DNA of 64,000 nucleotides. Origin: Delphinus delphis (Eukaryota > Chordata > Mammalia > Artiodactyla > Delphinidae). The first letter of the stretch is position 1. Each line of letters begins with the position of its first letter. The position numbers and the translations under genes were made by a program. The stretch is from assembly GCF_949987515.2 (NCBI RefSeq), contig NC_082689.1, forward strand, positions 98,618,957 to 98,682,956, written 5' to 3'. The notes beneath the pieces are model-generated. The model searched no databases, was not told the DNA's origin, and worked only from the letters and a program-made list of their open reading frames with translations. Positions 1 to 11,065 of this stretch are shown here, one piece after another.

Positions 1-350
1 ACAACCAAGTGCAGGATGGAGCTCGCCCAGCTTCTGGCGGACGGAAGTCAGAGGCAGCAAGATGCGGGGAGGGGCCCTCACTCTGCAGAGCAATGCCCCA
101 CTGCTGGGCTAGAAGGTGGGCACCAGTGTCCTGAGCCTACCCATGAGAATCTAACAGGGACAGGCAGGTGGGTGACCCATGATTAACACATCATGGAAAG
201 CCTCATTCTAGGAGGGATGGATTGATAAGGATAAGAGCAGCCTGAGCTGGACAGTTACCAGGGAAACCGAAGCCGCTCTCGGCACCCTTCTTCACAGGTG
301 TTCTGGCCAGAGCCCAGCTACCCTTACAAACATGGCAGTGTTCTCTACAG

Positions 351-394
351 AGGTAGTGCTCAAAGTTGAGCAGGCCATCAGAAGCGCCTGGAGG
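351..394 (+). mobile_element. MER5A-like DNA transposon, left part
   Basis: The stretch 'CTCAAAGTTGAGCAGGCCATC' region followed by 'CGCCTGGAGGA' resembles the left end of MER5A, a non-autonomous hAT-Charlie element. The matching right part resumes at about 907, after an L1 insertion. It has no coding capacity. The edge is approximate. Confidence 0.55.
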
Positions 395-906
395 AGACAC
401 AGACATAAAGAACAAACGAATAGATACCAAGGGGAGAAGGGGGGTGGGATGAATTGGGAGATTGGGATCGACACATATATGCTATTGATACTATGTATAA
501 AATAGGTAACTAGGGCTTCCCTGGTGGCGCAGTGGTTGAGAGTCCACCTGCCAATGCAGGGGACACGGGTTCGTGCCCCGGTCCGGGAAGATCCCACATG
601 CCATGGAGCGGCTGGGCCCGTGAGCCATGGCCACTGAGCCTGCGCGTCCGGAGCCTGTGCTCCTCAACGGGAGAGGCCACACAGTGAGAGGCCTGCGTAC
701 CACAAAAAAAAAAAAAAATAGGTAACTAAAGAGAATCTACTGTGTAGCACAGGGAACTCTACTCAGTGCTCTGTGGTGACCTGAATGGCAAGGAAATCCA
801 AAACAGAGGGGATGTATGTATACGTATAGCTGATTCACTTTGCTGTACCGTAGAAACTAACACAACCTAGTGAAGCAACTATACTCCAATAAAAATTAAT
901 TTTAAA
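394..906 (+). mobile_element. L1 3' UTR fragment, split by a CHR-2 SINE
   Basis: This is the 3' end of an artiodactyl-type L1. It shows the purine-rich 'GGGTGGGATGAATTGGGAG' block, 'TAGCACAGGGAACTCTACTCA', 'CTGATTCACTTTGCTGTAC' and a terminal 'CAATAAAAATTAA' tail. It is 5' truncated and non-coding. The L1 parts are about 394-512 and 719-906, separated by a SINE. It sits inside MER5A. Confidence 0.85.
513..718 (+). mobile_element. CHR-2 SINE inside L1
   Basis: A full-length tRNA-derived SINE. The A box (TGGCGCAGTGG) and a B-box variant (GGTTCGTGCCC) of the internal RNA polymerase III promoter are present, and it ends in an A-tail. A 14-bp duplication, AAAATAGGTAACTA, flanks it at 499-512 and 715-728. 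It does not encode protein; open frames across it are artefacts. Confidence 0.97.
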
Positions 907-1080
907 AAACATCACCTGGAGGGCGGTTTAAGCTCCAGGTTAATGGGCTTCACCTCCACAGTTTCTGATGCAGCAGATGGAGAGGGGGGTGTGCAAGGGG
1001 CAACAACCTACATTTCTCGAAAGTTCCCAGGTGATGCTGGTGCGGTCTGTCAGAATCACTGTTTGAGAATCACAGCTCTA
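907..1080 (+). mobile_element. MER5A-like DNA transposon, right part
   Basis: 'CATCACCTGGAGGGCGG', 'AGTTTCTGAT', 'AAGTTCCCAGGTGATGCTGG' and 'TTTGAGAATCAC' appear in MER5A order. The 'CCTGGAGG' at its left edge repeats the sequence just before the L1 at 385-393, as expected for the duplication made by the L1 insertion. Confidence 0.75.
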
Positions 1081-1124
1081 AAACCTCTAAGCATGGTCTG
1101 AACTCCTCCCTCAGGTCACAGGCA

Positions 1125-1260
1125 CTCAACATGCCTCATGTAAGCTTCACAACGCCCATGGCAAGCAGCCCACAATTCATAGAGGAGAAAAGTAAAGATT
1201 AAAGGTGCTCAAGAAATTACCTAAGGTTACACACGTAATGGGCAGCAAGAGTAGGACTGG
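1125..1260 (-). mobile_element. MIR SINE fragment
   Basis: A diverged MIR in reverse orientation. It is recognised by the 'AGAGGAGAAAAG...CTAAGGTTACACACGTAATGGGCAGCAAGAGTAGGACT' pattern, which matches the reverse complement of the MIR core. It is interrupted downstream by a CHR-2. Confidence 0.6.
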
Positions 1261-1271
1261 GCTGCTCTTTT

Positions 1272-1480
1272 ATTTATTTATTTTTTTTGCGGTACGCGGG
1301 CCTCTCACTGTCGTGGCCTCTCCCGTTGCGGAGCACAGGCTCCGGACGCGCAGGCTCAGCGGCCATGGCTCACGGGCCCAGCCGCTCCGCGGCATGTGGG
1401 ATCTTCCCAGACCGGGTCACGAACCCGTGTCCCCTGCATCGGCAGGCGGACTCTCAACCACTGCGCCACCAGGGAAGCCC
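1272..1480 (-). mobile_element. CHR-2 SINE
   Basis: A reverse-strand copy with a T-rich tail ('TTTATTTATTTATTTTTTTT') at its left and 'AGGGAAGCCC' at its right edge. It is flanked by GGGCTGCTCTTTT at about 1259-1271 and 1484-1496. It interrupts or abuts the MIR to its left. Confidence 0.96.
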
Positions 1481-1499
1481 AAGGGCTGCTCTTTTTTTT

Positions 1500-2320
1500 C
1501 TGCTCTGTTTTTCCTACATTACTTGTTCCCAAAAGCTGGCCCTCAGTGATGGCTGACAGAACGTCACAGGTCCAAGCTGAACTGAACAAAATGTGAGTTT
1601 ATCTTAAGGTGAACCCTCTGAACTCAACTGAATGGACTTTTCCTTTCCTTAGCTCTATAAGTCCATTTATATTTTAGGTAGTTAAAATACTGTTACCGAA
1701 CGATGGTGGCAAGAGATGGTCTTTTTCTTTCACTTTGTCCCTTTTAAAATCTCCTTACTTGGCAAAATAAATAGGGGAAGACCTAATTTCAGTCCCTTCT
1801 CTTTTGAAGCTCCTGGCAACAACGCTCTGCCAGGCTGTCTCCGGGCACCTAAGGGGCACCTGCATATTACAGAGTAAGGATGGTTCAGAATGACCTGTCT
1901 CATGGGTACATGGTGGCAGTGCCATGTGTGCCCTTGAGGCCAATCCTCTACCCACTAGCCCTATCACAAGTGCTTCAGAGGGCCCTGTCCCTTACGGAGG
2001 CTGGATCTCCTTTCCCCAGCGCTGCCAGAAGCCACAGACACAGGACCAGAGGGAGCGCGGGGAAGCTTTTCTCCCCAGCATTCTGACTTGGCATCTACCA
2101 GGTAGTCCTCGGGCATTAAGGAAGGTCCGTGTCAATTCAACTTCTTGCTATTTGCATTTATTTCTACTCTTAGATGGTTGTTGGGATCAAGGGGGAATGG
2201 GTTGGTGTCCCAACGTGGAAGTCCCTGAATCAGACAAAGGAAAGCTCTGCTTCCTGTCCCTAATGCCATATAAGTAAGCGGTGGCTTCCACCCACACCAG
2301 AAGGCAGTGCAGTGCAGGGT
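1500..2320. other. Unique non-coding stretch
   Basis: No repeat or gene is recognised. It has scattered short open frames on both strands with no codon pattern and no convincing splice-site pairs. Confidence 0.5.
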
Positions 2321-2324
2321 GTCG

Positions 2325-2530
2325 GCAGGCGGGCTCTGGTGTCACCTGCCTGGGGCCACCCAGTGGCTCTTGCTCTCACAGTACTGCTGGTGTGACCTTA
2401 GGCAGGCTACCCAATGTCTCTCTCTGGCTTCGTCCCTCATCCATTAAATCGGGGTAACAGTACCTGCCTCAGGGGGTCGCTGTAAAGAGTCAATGTGTTA
2501 GTATATTTAAAGCAACTAAGAACAATGACT
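2325..2530 (+). mobile_element. MIR SINE
   Basis: Forward MIR. The core 'GGTGTGACCTTAGGCAGGCTACC', 'CTCATCCATTAAATCGGGGTAACAGTACCTGCCTCA' and a 3' part ending 'AAAGCAACTAAGAACAATGA' are in consensus order. Confidence 0.85.
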
Positions 2531-3390
2531 GTCATACAGAATACATTTGGATGTTGTGTTTATTACAACTCAGTTGTTCCGAATCATTCCTGGATGCCCA
2601 CCACCCTCTCAGAGGGCTCTGGGGAGACAGAGATGGAGAGGGCAGAGTTGCAAAGTTATAGAGGAAGGACTATGTTTGCAGAAGCCCAGGCTAACATGGG
2701 AGCCGGAAAGATGGGCACAGTGAGAGGTGGGGACATGTGTGTTGACCATTTACATCACAGTGCGGGGCTGACCGGAAGGCTAATGATGGCCTCCGATGGG
2801 ACAGGGACTCTAAATCCCACCACGTGCTAGGCCAAGAGAAGGTTCTGGAAATATCAGAATCGCACTCCATATTTTCAGCCACATTTACACCAGCAACTAC
2901 TAACTTGGCACAAAGGGAAGGTCAGGAAAGGCCATAAATATTCTCAGCTCAAATTTTTAAATGACTGAACAATTTCAGTAACTCTTCAATGTTCATAATT
3001 ATTTGAGGGAGGGAAGAACCTTTTGATCCATTAGAGGCACATACGAAAGAGGAAATCCCGTCATATGAATGAAGGCACAGTACATTAAAAATGTGAATTA
3101 AGAATTAAGGAACAAAACAATGGAATTCTGCCAATTTCTAAAATAACTGCTGTACGAATTGCTAATCAGCATCCAGTGTCACAGTGGCTAATTTATTCAG
3201 TAAGAGCCAAAAAAGATAAAGGGCCCAGAGATGGTGATGAGGCAACCAGCTTGGTGAAATCAATTGTGTACAAAATGTCGGAAAGGCCTTGACCCTTTGG
3301 GAGATGCTTCCAAACATCCGCCTGGGAAATTGAGCTCAGGGTTTTTATATTGGATCTGGATGCCTGGAGGTGCGTGAGACCACATCTGTG
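2530..3390. other. Unique non-coding stretch, AT-rich in part
   Basis: Nothing recognised. The 2940-3180 part is AT-rich and free of repeats I can name. It could hold conserved non-coding sequence, but that cannot be judged from one genome. Confidence 0.4.
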
Positions 3391-3394
3391 GTGT

Positions 3395-3545
3395 GATGGG
3401 GCCCCTTTCCTCACACGGTGTACGTTCTAGCGGTGGACACAGCCAACAAACGAGTAAATAAATAAATAAGAAGGTAACTCCAGAGGGATTTAAATGCTAT
3501 GAGGAAGATACGATGCACCTCACAGAAAGACGCTGGAAAGTCAGA
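3395..3545 (-). mobile_element. L2 LINE fragment
   Basis: The reverse-strand L2 3' region pattern 'TTCTAGCGGTGGACACAG', then 'AATAAATAAATAAG', then 'TAAATGCTATGAGGAAGA', matches the reverse complement of the L2 3' region. Confidence 0.55.
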
Positions 3546-3739
3546 GTGCTAAGGCCAGTGACCACCTAATATCCACTTGTTCCTTCTTTATTAACAGCAG
3601 GAACAAGCTGTTAATATTCTTAGCTGACACAAGTCCCTATCTCTGGCCCCATCCTCTGCAGCTCCCCCGATCAGAGACTGGCAGAGATACACACACGCCA
3701 TGAACGTGAGCTCTAAGAGCCTGGGTCCAGGACTCCTGA

Positions 3740-3960
3740 CCATCCACGCCCTGCTAAAAACGCTTCATTGGATCCCACTGCCATCAAGATGGAGATTAAA
3801 CTCCTGCGGCCTCAGGCCTCACCTCCATCCCCAACCCCTCCACTCCGTTCCTAAATGTACATTCTTGGTGGGGTCCCCAGACATCATCACGCTGAACCAA
3901 AGCAGTCCACTTTCACTGCCATGTGCTATCTGTGTCCGGCAGGCGTTGGGCAGATGACTC
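3740..3960 (+). mobile_element. L2 LINE fragment
   Basis: Forward L2 ORF2/3' region with 'CTTCATTGGATCCCACTGCC', 'AAGATGGAGATTAAACTCCT' and 'GGCCTCAGGCCTCACCTCC'. It is decayed, with no usable reading frame. Confidence 0.6.
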
Positions 3961-4084
3961 AGCCCCATCACCTGTCCCCTCTTGAGGGGGGCCAGCTGAC
4001 CCTCCCCCAGAGCTGACATCATGCCTCATCTGCCAGGAGAGAGAAAAGGTCCAGAAAACTCTGCCTGCCTCACAGGACAGGTCC

Positions 4085-4163
4085 AGTCCATCAGCAGACC
4101 CCCACTGAGCACCCGCTGTACATCAGGCACTAAGCGTACACATGGGATTCAAAAACGAGCGAG
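4085..4163 (-). mobile_element. L2 LINE, part 1 (split by L1)
   Basis: 'CACTGAGCACCCGCTGTACATCAGGCACTAAG' is the reverse complement of the L2 3' end. The element continues at 4801 after an L1. AAAAACGAGCGAG (4151-4163) is repeated as AAAAACGAGTGAG at 4801-4813, marking the insertion site. Confidence 0.65.
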
Positions 4164-4800
4164 ATGACACTCCTGGAAAAGACAAGATTCTAATTTGAAA
4201 AGACACATGCACCCCAATGTTCATAGCAACACTATATACAATAGCCAAGACGTGGAAGCAACCTAAGTGTCTATCGACAGGTGAATGCATAAAGATGATG
4301 TGGTCCACATATGCAATGGAATATTACACAGCCAGAAAAAAGAATGAAATAATGCCATTTGCAGCAACATGGATGGACCTAGAGATTATCATACTAAGTG
4401 AAGTAAGTCAGAGAAAGACAAATACCATGTGAAATCACATATATATGGAATCTAAAAAATATACAAATAAACTTATATACAAAACAAACAGACCCACAGA
4501 CAAGAAAACAACCTTATGGTTACCAAAGGGGAAAGGGAAGGAGGGATAAATTAGGAGTTTGGGATTAACATACACACTACTATATATAAAGTAGATAAAC
4601 AACAAGGACCTCCTGTATAGCACAGGGAACTCTACTCAATATTCTGTAATAACCTATATGGGGAAAGAATCTGAAAAAGAATAGATATGTGTATATGCAT
4701 AATTGAATCGCTTTTCTGCACACCTTTAACACAACATTATAAATCAACTCTACTTCAAAATTAAATAAATAAATATTTTTTTAAAAACAAGGGGGGGGAA
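4164..4800 (+). mobile_element. L1 3' end, 5' truncated
   Basis: Contains the end of L1 ORF2 ('GAATATTACACAGCC', 'GCAACATGGATGGACC', 'CTAAGTGAAGTAAGTCAGAGA') and the 3' UTR ('TTAGGAGTTTGGGATTAACA', 'TAGCACAGGGAACTCTACTCA'), then an A-rich tail. The residual ORF2 C-terminal frame is short and broken. A 13-bp duplication with one mismatch (4151-4163 and 4801-4813) shows it landed in L2. Confidence 0.9.
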
Positions 4801-5400
4801 AAAAACGAGTGAGGCAAGGTCTTGTTTGGATGGAAGATGGTGGCCAAACAGGCATCATGACTGAGGTGGGTACAACTTGCTGAGGGTATAAAGTAGTAAA
4901 GAGCACAGGCATTTCACCTGCCTGGAGTGGGGTGAGGGAAGCTTGGAAAGCTTCCTGGAGGAGGTGTAGCCTAAGCAGAGTCCTATAAAGGAGGTAGACT
5001 AAAATTCTTGGTGAAGAAGCCTGAGGAGGGACATGGGAGCCGCAGAGATGCAGGGGCATAAACTAAAAGTGAGAAGGAGGCAAGCAGGGAGGGAAAGAGA
5101 GAGGAAGGGCAGTTAGCTGGGGCCGGATCATACAATGGCCTGTATACCACTGCCAAGGAATACGTAGTCTCTCACCCAAGGGCAATGGGGAGGCAGCCCC
5201 ACAAGTACTTTTAGCAGTGAGTGATGGGCTCCCACTTGCATTTTAGACAAATCTCCCTGAAGTCTGTGTGGTGGATGATTTGAGGAGAAGACATGGCTGG
5301 ACACAGGGAGACCAGTCGGGACTCTGGAAGCTACCCATCCAGTCTGAGAGGACAGGGTGGAAACAGCAGTGATGAGATTGTACCCGGTTGATGCCTGCTG
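4801..5400 (-). mobile_element. L2 LINE, part 2
   Basis: Reverse-strand L2 with 'GGAAAGCTTCCTGGAGGAGG', 'GGGGCCGGATCATACAATGGCC' and 'ACACAGGGAGACCAGTCGGGA' in the order expected from the reverse complement of L2. Continues the fragment at 4085-4163. Confidence 0.7.
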
Positions 5401-6500
5401 CGCTGGCGGGCAGCCTGCTTCATGGCTATAAACATCCATGGGAGCAGCCGTGGCAGTGGCCCTTCTTCCCCCTCCCCTTCTCTTCCTCACACCCCATTTC
5501 ATTAGATGCTGAGGGTCTCCTCGTGATGGAAACACCAGAGCCCCAGGCACACACCACGCAACTCCCAGTTTGCGGTCATCAAGTTCAGTGACAAACGATG
5601 CCTTTGCCTTACGCCTCGGAATTCCTATTAAACTTGTATAATATTAAACAATTAAAATACTCTCCTAGATTCCAGTCTGTGCTTTCTTCAGGAACATGGC
5701 CAGTGAGATAAAATACTCAGTGGCTCCTTATTCCCCAACTAGACATCTGACAATATGCTTCATGCCCTGTCTGATATCAAAGCAATCGCACTAGAGTCAG
5801 CCTTCCAAAAAACGTGCATTTTTTTCATGGCAACAAATAATAATAATATGAAAAAAAAAACTTTGTGATGAGGCCATAATTGGTGAAGCCAAGCTCTGAT
5901 AATGAGGGAACGGGATATTTATGAGGATCTATTCTGCCTTTATTAGCGTGGAAGGTGGATGGTGGTACGATCAGTAAGGCAATTCACAGCGACTGTAAAT
6001 ATGCCAATGGCATGCTAGACTAATAGGAAAAGTGAAAGTGTAGTACCTTTTCATGCGTGTAGGTTTTGCATGTTCTTTACTGCCACTAAGCCCCCAAAGC
6101 CGATGCCTACCTACCCGCAACCTGCAAACCCTAAAGAGGGAAGTGAAACCTTGTTACAGTAGAAGGAATTCAGCCCAGACCTGCCCTGTCCAACATGGCA
6201 GCTTCCAGCCCCACGTGGTTCCTGCTCATTTGAACTGAGGCTAGACTGAATTGAGAAATGCTGTACATGTGAAACATACATCTGTTATTGAAGATTTAGG
6301 GCAACAAAAGAATGTGAACTAGCTCATTAATATTTTATCATTTTTTTACACACTGAAATAATATTTTGCAGAGAGTCAAATAAAATATATCAAAATTAAT
6401 TTCACCTGTTTTAACTTTTTAAAATGTGGTTCCTGGAAAATTTTAAGTTACAGATGTGGCTGGAATTATACCAGACAGTGGCCTAGAGCACAGAATTCAC
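5400..6500. other. Unique AT-rich stretch
   Basis: No repeat or gene recognised. 5860-6040 is AT-rich with A-run, 'GATAATGAGG' and 'CCTTTATTAGCG' segments and could be a conserved non-coding element. The open frame at 5388-5591 has no recognisable family signature. Confidence 0.35.
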
Positions 6501-6516
6501 TCAAAAGGCAGCCATC

Positions 6517-6721
6517 GGGCTTCCCTGGTGGCGCAGTGGTTGAGAGTCCGCCTGCCGATGCAGGGGACACGGGTTCGTGCCCCGGTCCGGGAGGATCCCA
6601 CATGCCGCGGAGCGGCTGGGTCCGTGAGCCATGGCCGCTGAGCCTGCGCGTCCAGAGCCTGTGCTCCGCAACGGGAGAGGCCACAACAGTGAGAGGCCCG
6701 CGTACCGCAAAAAAAAAAAAA
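6517..6721 (+). mobile_element. CHR-2 SINE
   Basis: Full length from 'GGGCTTCCCTGGTGGCGCAG' to an A-tail. The 14-bp duplication AAAAGGCAGCCATC is perfect (6503-6516 and 6718-6731). The A box is intact and the B box carries T in GGTTCGT. Little diverged from the other CHR-2 copies. Confidence 0.97.
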
Positions 6722-6939
6722 GGCAGCCATCAAGGATGAGTTGACCGAAGAAGCCCATCTCTGTGGACCTCTAACAACTCATTAGATGTCGGTCCACCAG
6801 GGGACGGAGCTGTCATGAAACCCAGGAACAGAGCAGGTGAGACAATCTCAAGGTCCCTCACCCCAGATCTCAAGCTGGCATTTTCTCCCAGGACACCAAG
6901 GTCCATCAAGTGGAAGGAAATAAAATTCAATAACAATTT

Positions 6940-7340
6940 TTATAGTGAGCTATTTTGCCGTTGCTCATTAGTAGCTGTGAGCTAAATTAATTTGAACTTG
7001 ATTGTCCCCTAATTGGAGAGGGACATAAATCCCGCTGAATGTGCTCTTATGGAGAGCACCTTGATCCTGCACGATCTCACGCTTCTGTTTTCACGACGGT
7101 CTGCACGAGAGGGGAGACCAGCTCTCCATAATTACAATAAAAATGATGTTTATTGACCAAGAACATTATAATAGATGGAAATGTGCTAGGTCGTAACATT
7201 TTTTCTCAGTGAAGACATTGATCAAGTCTTTACAGAGTTCATATGTTAAAGCCTGATTATAATGACTCAGGAAATTACCAATTGGTATTAAAGTTAAGAG
7301 TTTAAGCCATTTATTATGTCAATACGTTTACAGTGCAATA
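6940..7340. promoter_or_regulatory. Candidate conserved non-coding element
   Basis: A repeat-free AT-rich segment with clustered TAAT-core homeodomain-type sites: 'AAATTAATTTGAAC', 'CCTAATTGG', 'CCATAATTACAATAAAAATGATG'. There is no coding frame. The call rests only on motif clustering and absence of repeats. Confidence 0.2.
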
Positions 7341-7959
7341 ATTTACTATTCCTCCCCAAACACAGAAGAAAAACAACCTCCTATAGACTTATCAATGGTT
7401 TCCACACACCCACATAGGTCGCTGACTTTTGTTATCTACAGTTTTACCCATAAAAGATGTTGAACAGATACTTGTTCAAAGGAAGATAGTGATATAAAGG
7501 AGAGAGAGACCGAAAAGGCGTTGAAACTGAGGCTGGTTTCTGACTGGCCACCTTTGCAGAAATTGTGGCCAGTGGTATCCATCCATACCTGAATCTTACT
7601 AATTTTTTTGATAGTTAAAAACATTTACTTGTAAAACCAAATGTTTGTTGAGGTAAAAACTGCCCACAGATTTGGACAGCAATAACATAATTCACGCCAA
7701 CTACGAAGTAAAAAGATGTATCAATATCTAAGCATTTATTTCAAGCCAAGCTATTTTCTCTTTCCTCTCTTATAACCGGAGGGCAACAATTCAGATGAGA
7801 TAAATTTGACTAGAATGAGAAGGATAAGATTCTATTACGAAATCAATTTTGTGGTGATTGAGGGAGTGCGCTAGTCACATGCTACGCTGGGCACTAGATA
7901 AAGGAAATTCATCCACGATGCTCCCTGGCTTCTGGGACTTAAAGACATTCTGTGGAAAG

Positions 7960-8345
7960 AGTAATACATTTTCCAGGTACAATAATTATAAAAGGCATAA
8001 AAAACATATATATATAATGAAAAATTTCCTTTCCGATCTCCTCTCCTCCCCACATCAGCCTTCCCATACCCAAAAAGGTAACTATTTTTATTAAGGTCTC
8101 ATGTATTCTTTCGGAGTTTCTTTTGCTTATGTGACACATGTAAATAGATGGTCTTATTTTTCTCTCCTTTTCACAAAAGTAGTCTATCACACACACACAC
8201 ACACACACACACACCAGAGTGACTTGGCTTTTTACATATAGTATCTTAGAAATGTCTTATCAGCTCACAGAGAGCTTCTGCATTTTTTTAACTGATCCAT
8301 TGTCTCTCTTTATGCAGTGCACTAACCAGGCGCCTACAGTTGGAC
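7960..8345 (-). mobile_element. Possible old L1-type repeat with embedded CA repeat
   Basis: 'AGGTAACTATTTTTATTAAGG', 'CATGTATTCTTTCGGAG', then 'TTTACATATAGTATCTTAGAAATGTC' and 'ACAGTTGGACATTTGGGT' resemble in order an ancient mammalian interspersed repeat in reverse orientation. Highly diverged; the family is uncertain. Confidence 0.3.
8187..8214. repeat. (CA)n microsatellite
   Basis: About 14 uninterrupted CA units between 'AGTCTAT' and 'CAGAGTGAC'. Long enough to be length-polymorphic. Confidence 0.95.
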
Positions 8346-8997
8346 ATTTGGGTCTTTTTAATATTCTATTATAAAAATTTAGGGACTTCTGAAGTAGCAC
8401 TGACATCATCCCTATAATTCTCCTTCCTTTCTCCCTCCCTTCACTTTTTCTCACTCCCTCCTTCACTCCACAAGCATCCACTGTGTGTCTACCTGGGCCA
8501 GATGCTGTACTAAGGTCCCCAGTAGGGTGTGACGGTCATGTCACATTGGCCCAACAGCAGTCAATGGAGGAAGGGGAATAGAATACATGTGAGACAGACA
8601 GCAAGTCGCCCACAGCCCACACTAGTTTTTTTCTAGGAAGTCATTGTAGGTACTGATGGGAGAACACCCAGCCTGAAGGTCAGCAGAGTGTGGCCAGTTA
8701 CAGAACTGGGAGAACTTCCAACCTACTTGGCCTTGGATGAGCCCCCAGCACTGATGGTCTATGTTCTATGTCCATGGTGGGGGTATATTCAGAATAGGAA
8801 GTGTCAGTCATCTGCCTCCCCACGCATTCCCAACCCCCCTCCATCTTTTCTAGGTAGTTCCCTACTCCCTACTGGACACCCAAGGCCTCCTCCTGAGGCC
8901 GCCCACCAGAAGCCTGAGACAGTATTCCATATTCTGGACGATTCCAGACATCTTCCTGCTACCAAAGTCTGAGCAGAGCCCTCATCCCCAGAGACAG

Positions 8998-9060
8998 GCC
9001 ATCTGCTGAGAAGCTCTGGGTGAGCCATCTGCTGAGAGCTGAGAAGCTCTGGGTGAGCCA
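8998..9060. repeat. Tandem duplication of about 26-33 bp
   Basis: 'GCCATCTGCTGAGAAGCTCT' plus 'GGGTGA' occurs twice in direct succession; the second copy has a 7-bp internal extension ('GAGAGCTGAGAAGC' in place of 'GAGAAGC'). Confidence 0.9.
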
Positions 9061-9307
9061 GGGACTATGCTCCCCCTCGTTGGAGGCCCCACCTCTACAC
9101 TGGCAAGGCACACCTCTCACTATGAAGTCCTGTAACGAGTAGCCAGTGACGATGACCTGAGAATTTCCCTCCCTGCGAAAACCTCGTGATCAAAACGTGG
9201 GCACAGGAGTGAGCCCCTGTGGGTTGGCCTGGCCCCAGGAAGTGGAAGCACAGGCACACGTGAGACAGGTGCCTGGGGAGGACCAGGGAGAGAGTCAAAA
9301 GTCACTC

Positions 9308-9460
9308 AACATTCAACAAATATTTATTGAGTGCACACGATGTGCTAGGCACTGTTTGAGCTGCTGGGGATACAGCAGTGACGGTCCTAGTTCTTGGGAG
9401 ATTACGTTCTAGTTGGAGAGATGGCCAGTCAACACCTAAATAAATGAAGAGCTCTGTTAA
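9308..9460 (-). mobile_element. L2 LINE 3' end
   Basis: 'ATTCAACAAATATTTATTGAG', 'TGTGCTAGGCACTG', 'GGGGATACAGCAGTGACGG' and 'TTACGTTCTAGTTGGAGAG' are the reverse complement of the L2 3' end. Confidence 0.75.
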
Positions 9461-10224
9461 GTGTGGGCGGGTCAGCAGCTCCCATGTGCTCATCCACTGC
9501 CCACAGGCGGTCCCTGTGGCCAGGTGACACCAGAGAATGAGGAACAGCAGGCTGGAAGGGGCCGCAGAGACACGGTGGAGACCTCAGCAGGGCACCACCT
9601 CCCGCGGGCGGCTTGCCAAAGGCCCAGGATACTATCAGGGTAACCCAAGCTGATACCTGCCACCAAGAAGTGAATGAGCGGTTTGGATGGGGGACAGTCA
9701 TCACCACAACCACAGCCACTATTTACGGAATACATTGTCAGGGCACCGTACTTTTCATTTTGCATTTCCTTGCAAGAACTGTCTTGTGGGCAGCCAGAGG
9801 TAGCTATAATGCCCTGTAGGGTTAGGGGTGCCCAGAGCCATGGGTGCGAAAGCTGGAGTATTAAAATTGTTACGGCAAGAACTCCAAGAGAAAGAAAAAG
9901 TTGTTCGGGTTTTCTGGCACCAAAATAGCATTTTTGGTTTTTTCGTCAAGTCATTAATCTTGACTGCCAGACGCTGTCGATAAACAAAGGCTCTTCTAAG
10001 TTTCTGTGACATTCATGAGATCTTGGTCTCCTCCCAGTGTAGAGAGGATTCCCCATCGCCGTGCCCGCTAGGCTCTGAGCAGAGCTTCTGTGGGACACAA
10101 GTGAATGCTATGGGGGCCTGTGGGCTGGGGGATGGTGAGAGGCAGAGGAGTGCAGAGCTGGAAGGAAGAAACCAGGTGGGTATCCAAGACCTGGGGCCAC
10201 ACCTCAAGACCAATTCAGTTCCTG

Positions 10225-10690
10225 CACCCACCTGAGCTGTCCCTTTCTCCAGACATGCAGTGAGAAAACCTCCACCAAAGAGGGAGGCGCAATGCAGGTT
10301 CCCTTGCTTCTAGGGTTTTCAGTGACTTGCTTGACCAATACAGTCGGAACTGCCTGACTTTTCAAGGCTGAGTCATGGGGAGTCTTGCAGTTTCTACCTG
10401 GGACTTTTGGAATGCTCACTCCTGGGACGCTGCTTCTTGGAACCCAGCCACAGGCCACATGGAGGCCGCATACAGGTGCAGCAACATGACTGAACCATCT
10501 TGGACAGCACAAGCCCCACTGAGCCCCCTGGTGACTGCAGCCCCAGCTGACTTCACATGGAGCCAAAGAACGGCCCAGCTGAGCCCAGTCAACCCACAGC
10601 ATCGGGAGAGAAAACAAAATGCTGGTTGTTGTAAGCCACTGTGATTTGAGATGGTTTGTTCCATAGTAATAAATAATGAAAATATTAATT
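10225..10690 (+). mobile_element. MLT1-class LTR (MaLR)
   Basis: 'CAGTGACTTGCTTGACCAATA', 'CTTTTCAAGGCTGAGTCATG' and the 3' terminal 'TTGTAAGCCACTGTGATTTG' followed by 'TGGTTTGTTCCATAGTAATAAATAATGA' are typical of MLT1 LTRs. It has no internal genes. The 202-codon frame on the opposite strand across it is a chance reading. Confidence 0.75.
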
Positions 10691-10864
10691 GGCAAGTCTA
10701 AGTTTCCTAGGCACCCAGAGGGATAAAGAGGAAGAAATACATATATGGATATATGTATGTAAGTATGCATGTGTGTGTTGTAGTGTGTGTATATTTTACG
10801 GAGAGACGGCAAGCAACTCAGTGCAGTGTACGTTAGTGTATGATAGCGCTCTCTGCAATTACTC

Positions 10865-11065
10865 TAGGCCAGGCACCAGTAGGTACTTTATAATCGTAAC
10901 TTCACTCCATCTTCACAAAACCCTGTTAGATGAAAACTGTTGTTAACCCAGAGCACAGTTGAGGTCACAAAGTCTCAGAGAAGTCAAGATACTTGCCCAA
11001 GGTCACACAGCTGATAAAGAGCAGAGGAGAGATTCCAACCTGATTCCTCAGCTGGAGTCCCCAGC
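10865..11065 (-). mobile_element. MIR SINE
   Basis: Reverse MIR with 'CTTGCCCAAGGTCACACAGCT', 'AGAGCAGAGGAGAGATTCCAACC' and upstream 'AGGTACTTTATAATCG' in the expected order. Confidence 0.85.

Noticed and set aside
6517..6620. tRNA gene suggested by A-box and B-box sequences
   Set aside because: These are promoter relics of tRNA-derived SINEs; no cloverleaf or acceptor stem is present.
10204..10812. 202-codon minus-strand frame
   Set aside because: It lies antisense across an MLT1 LTR and low-complexity sequence, with no family signature.
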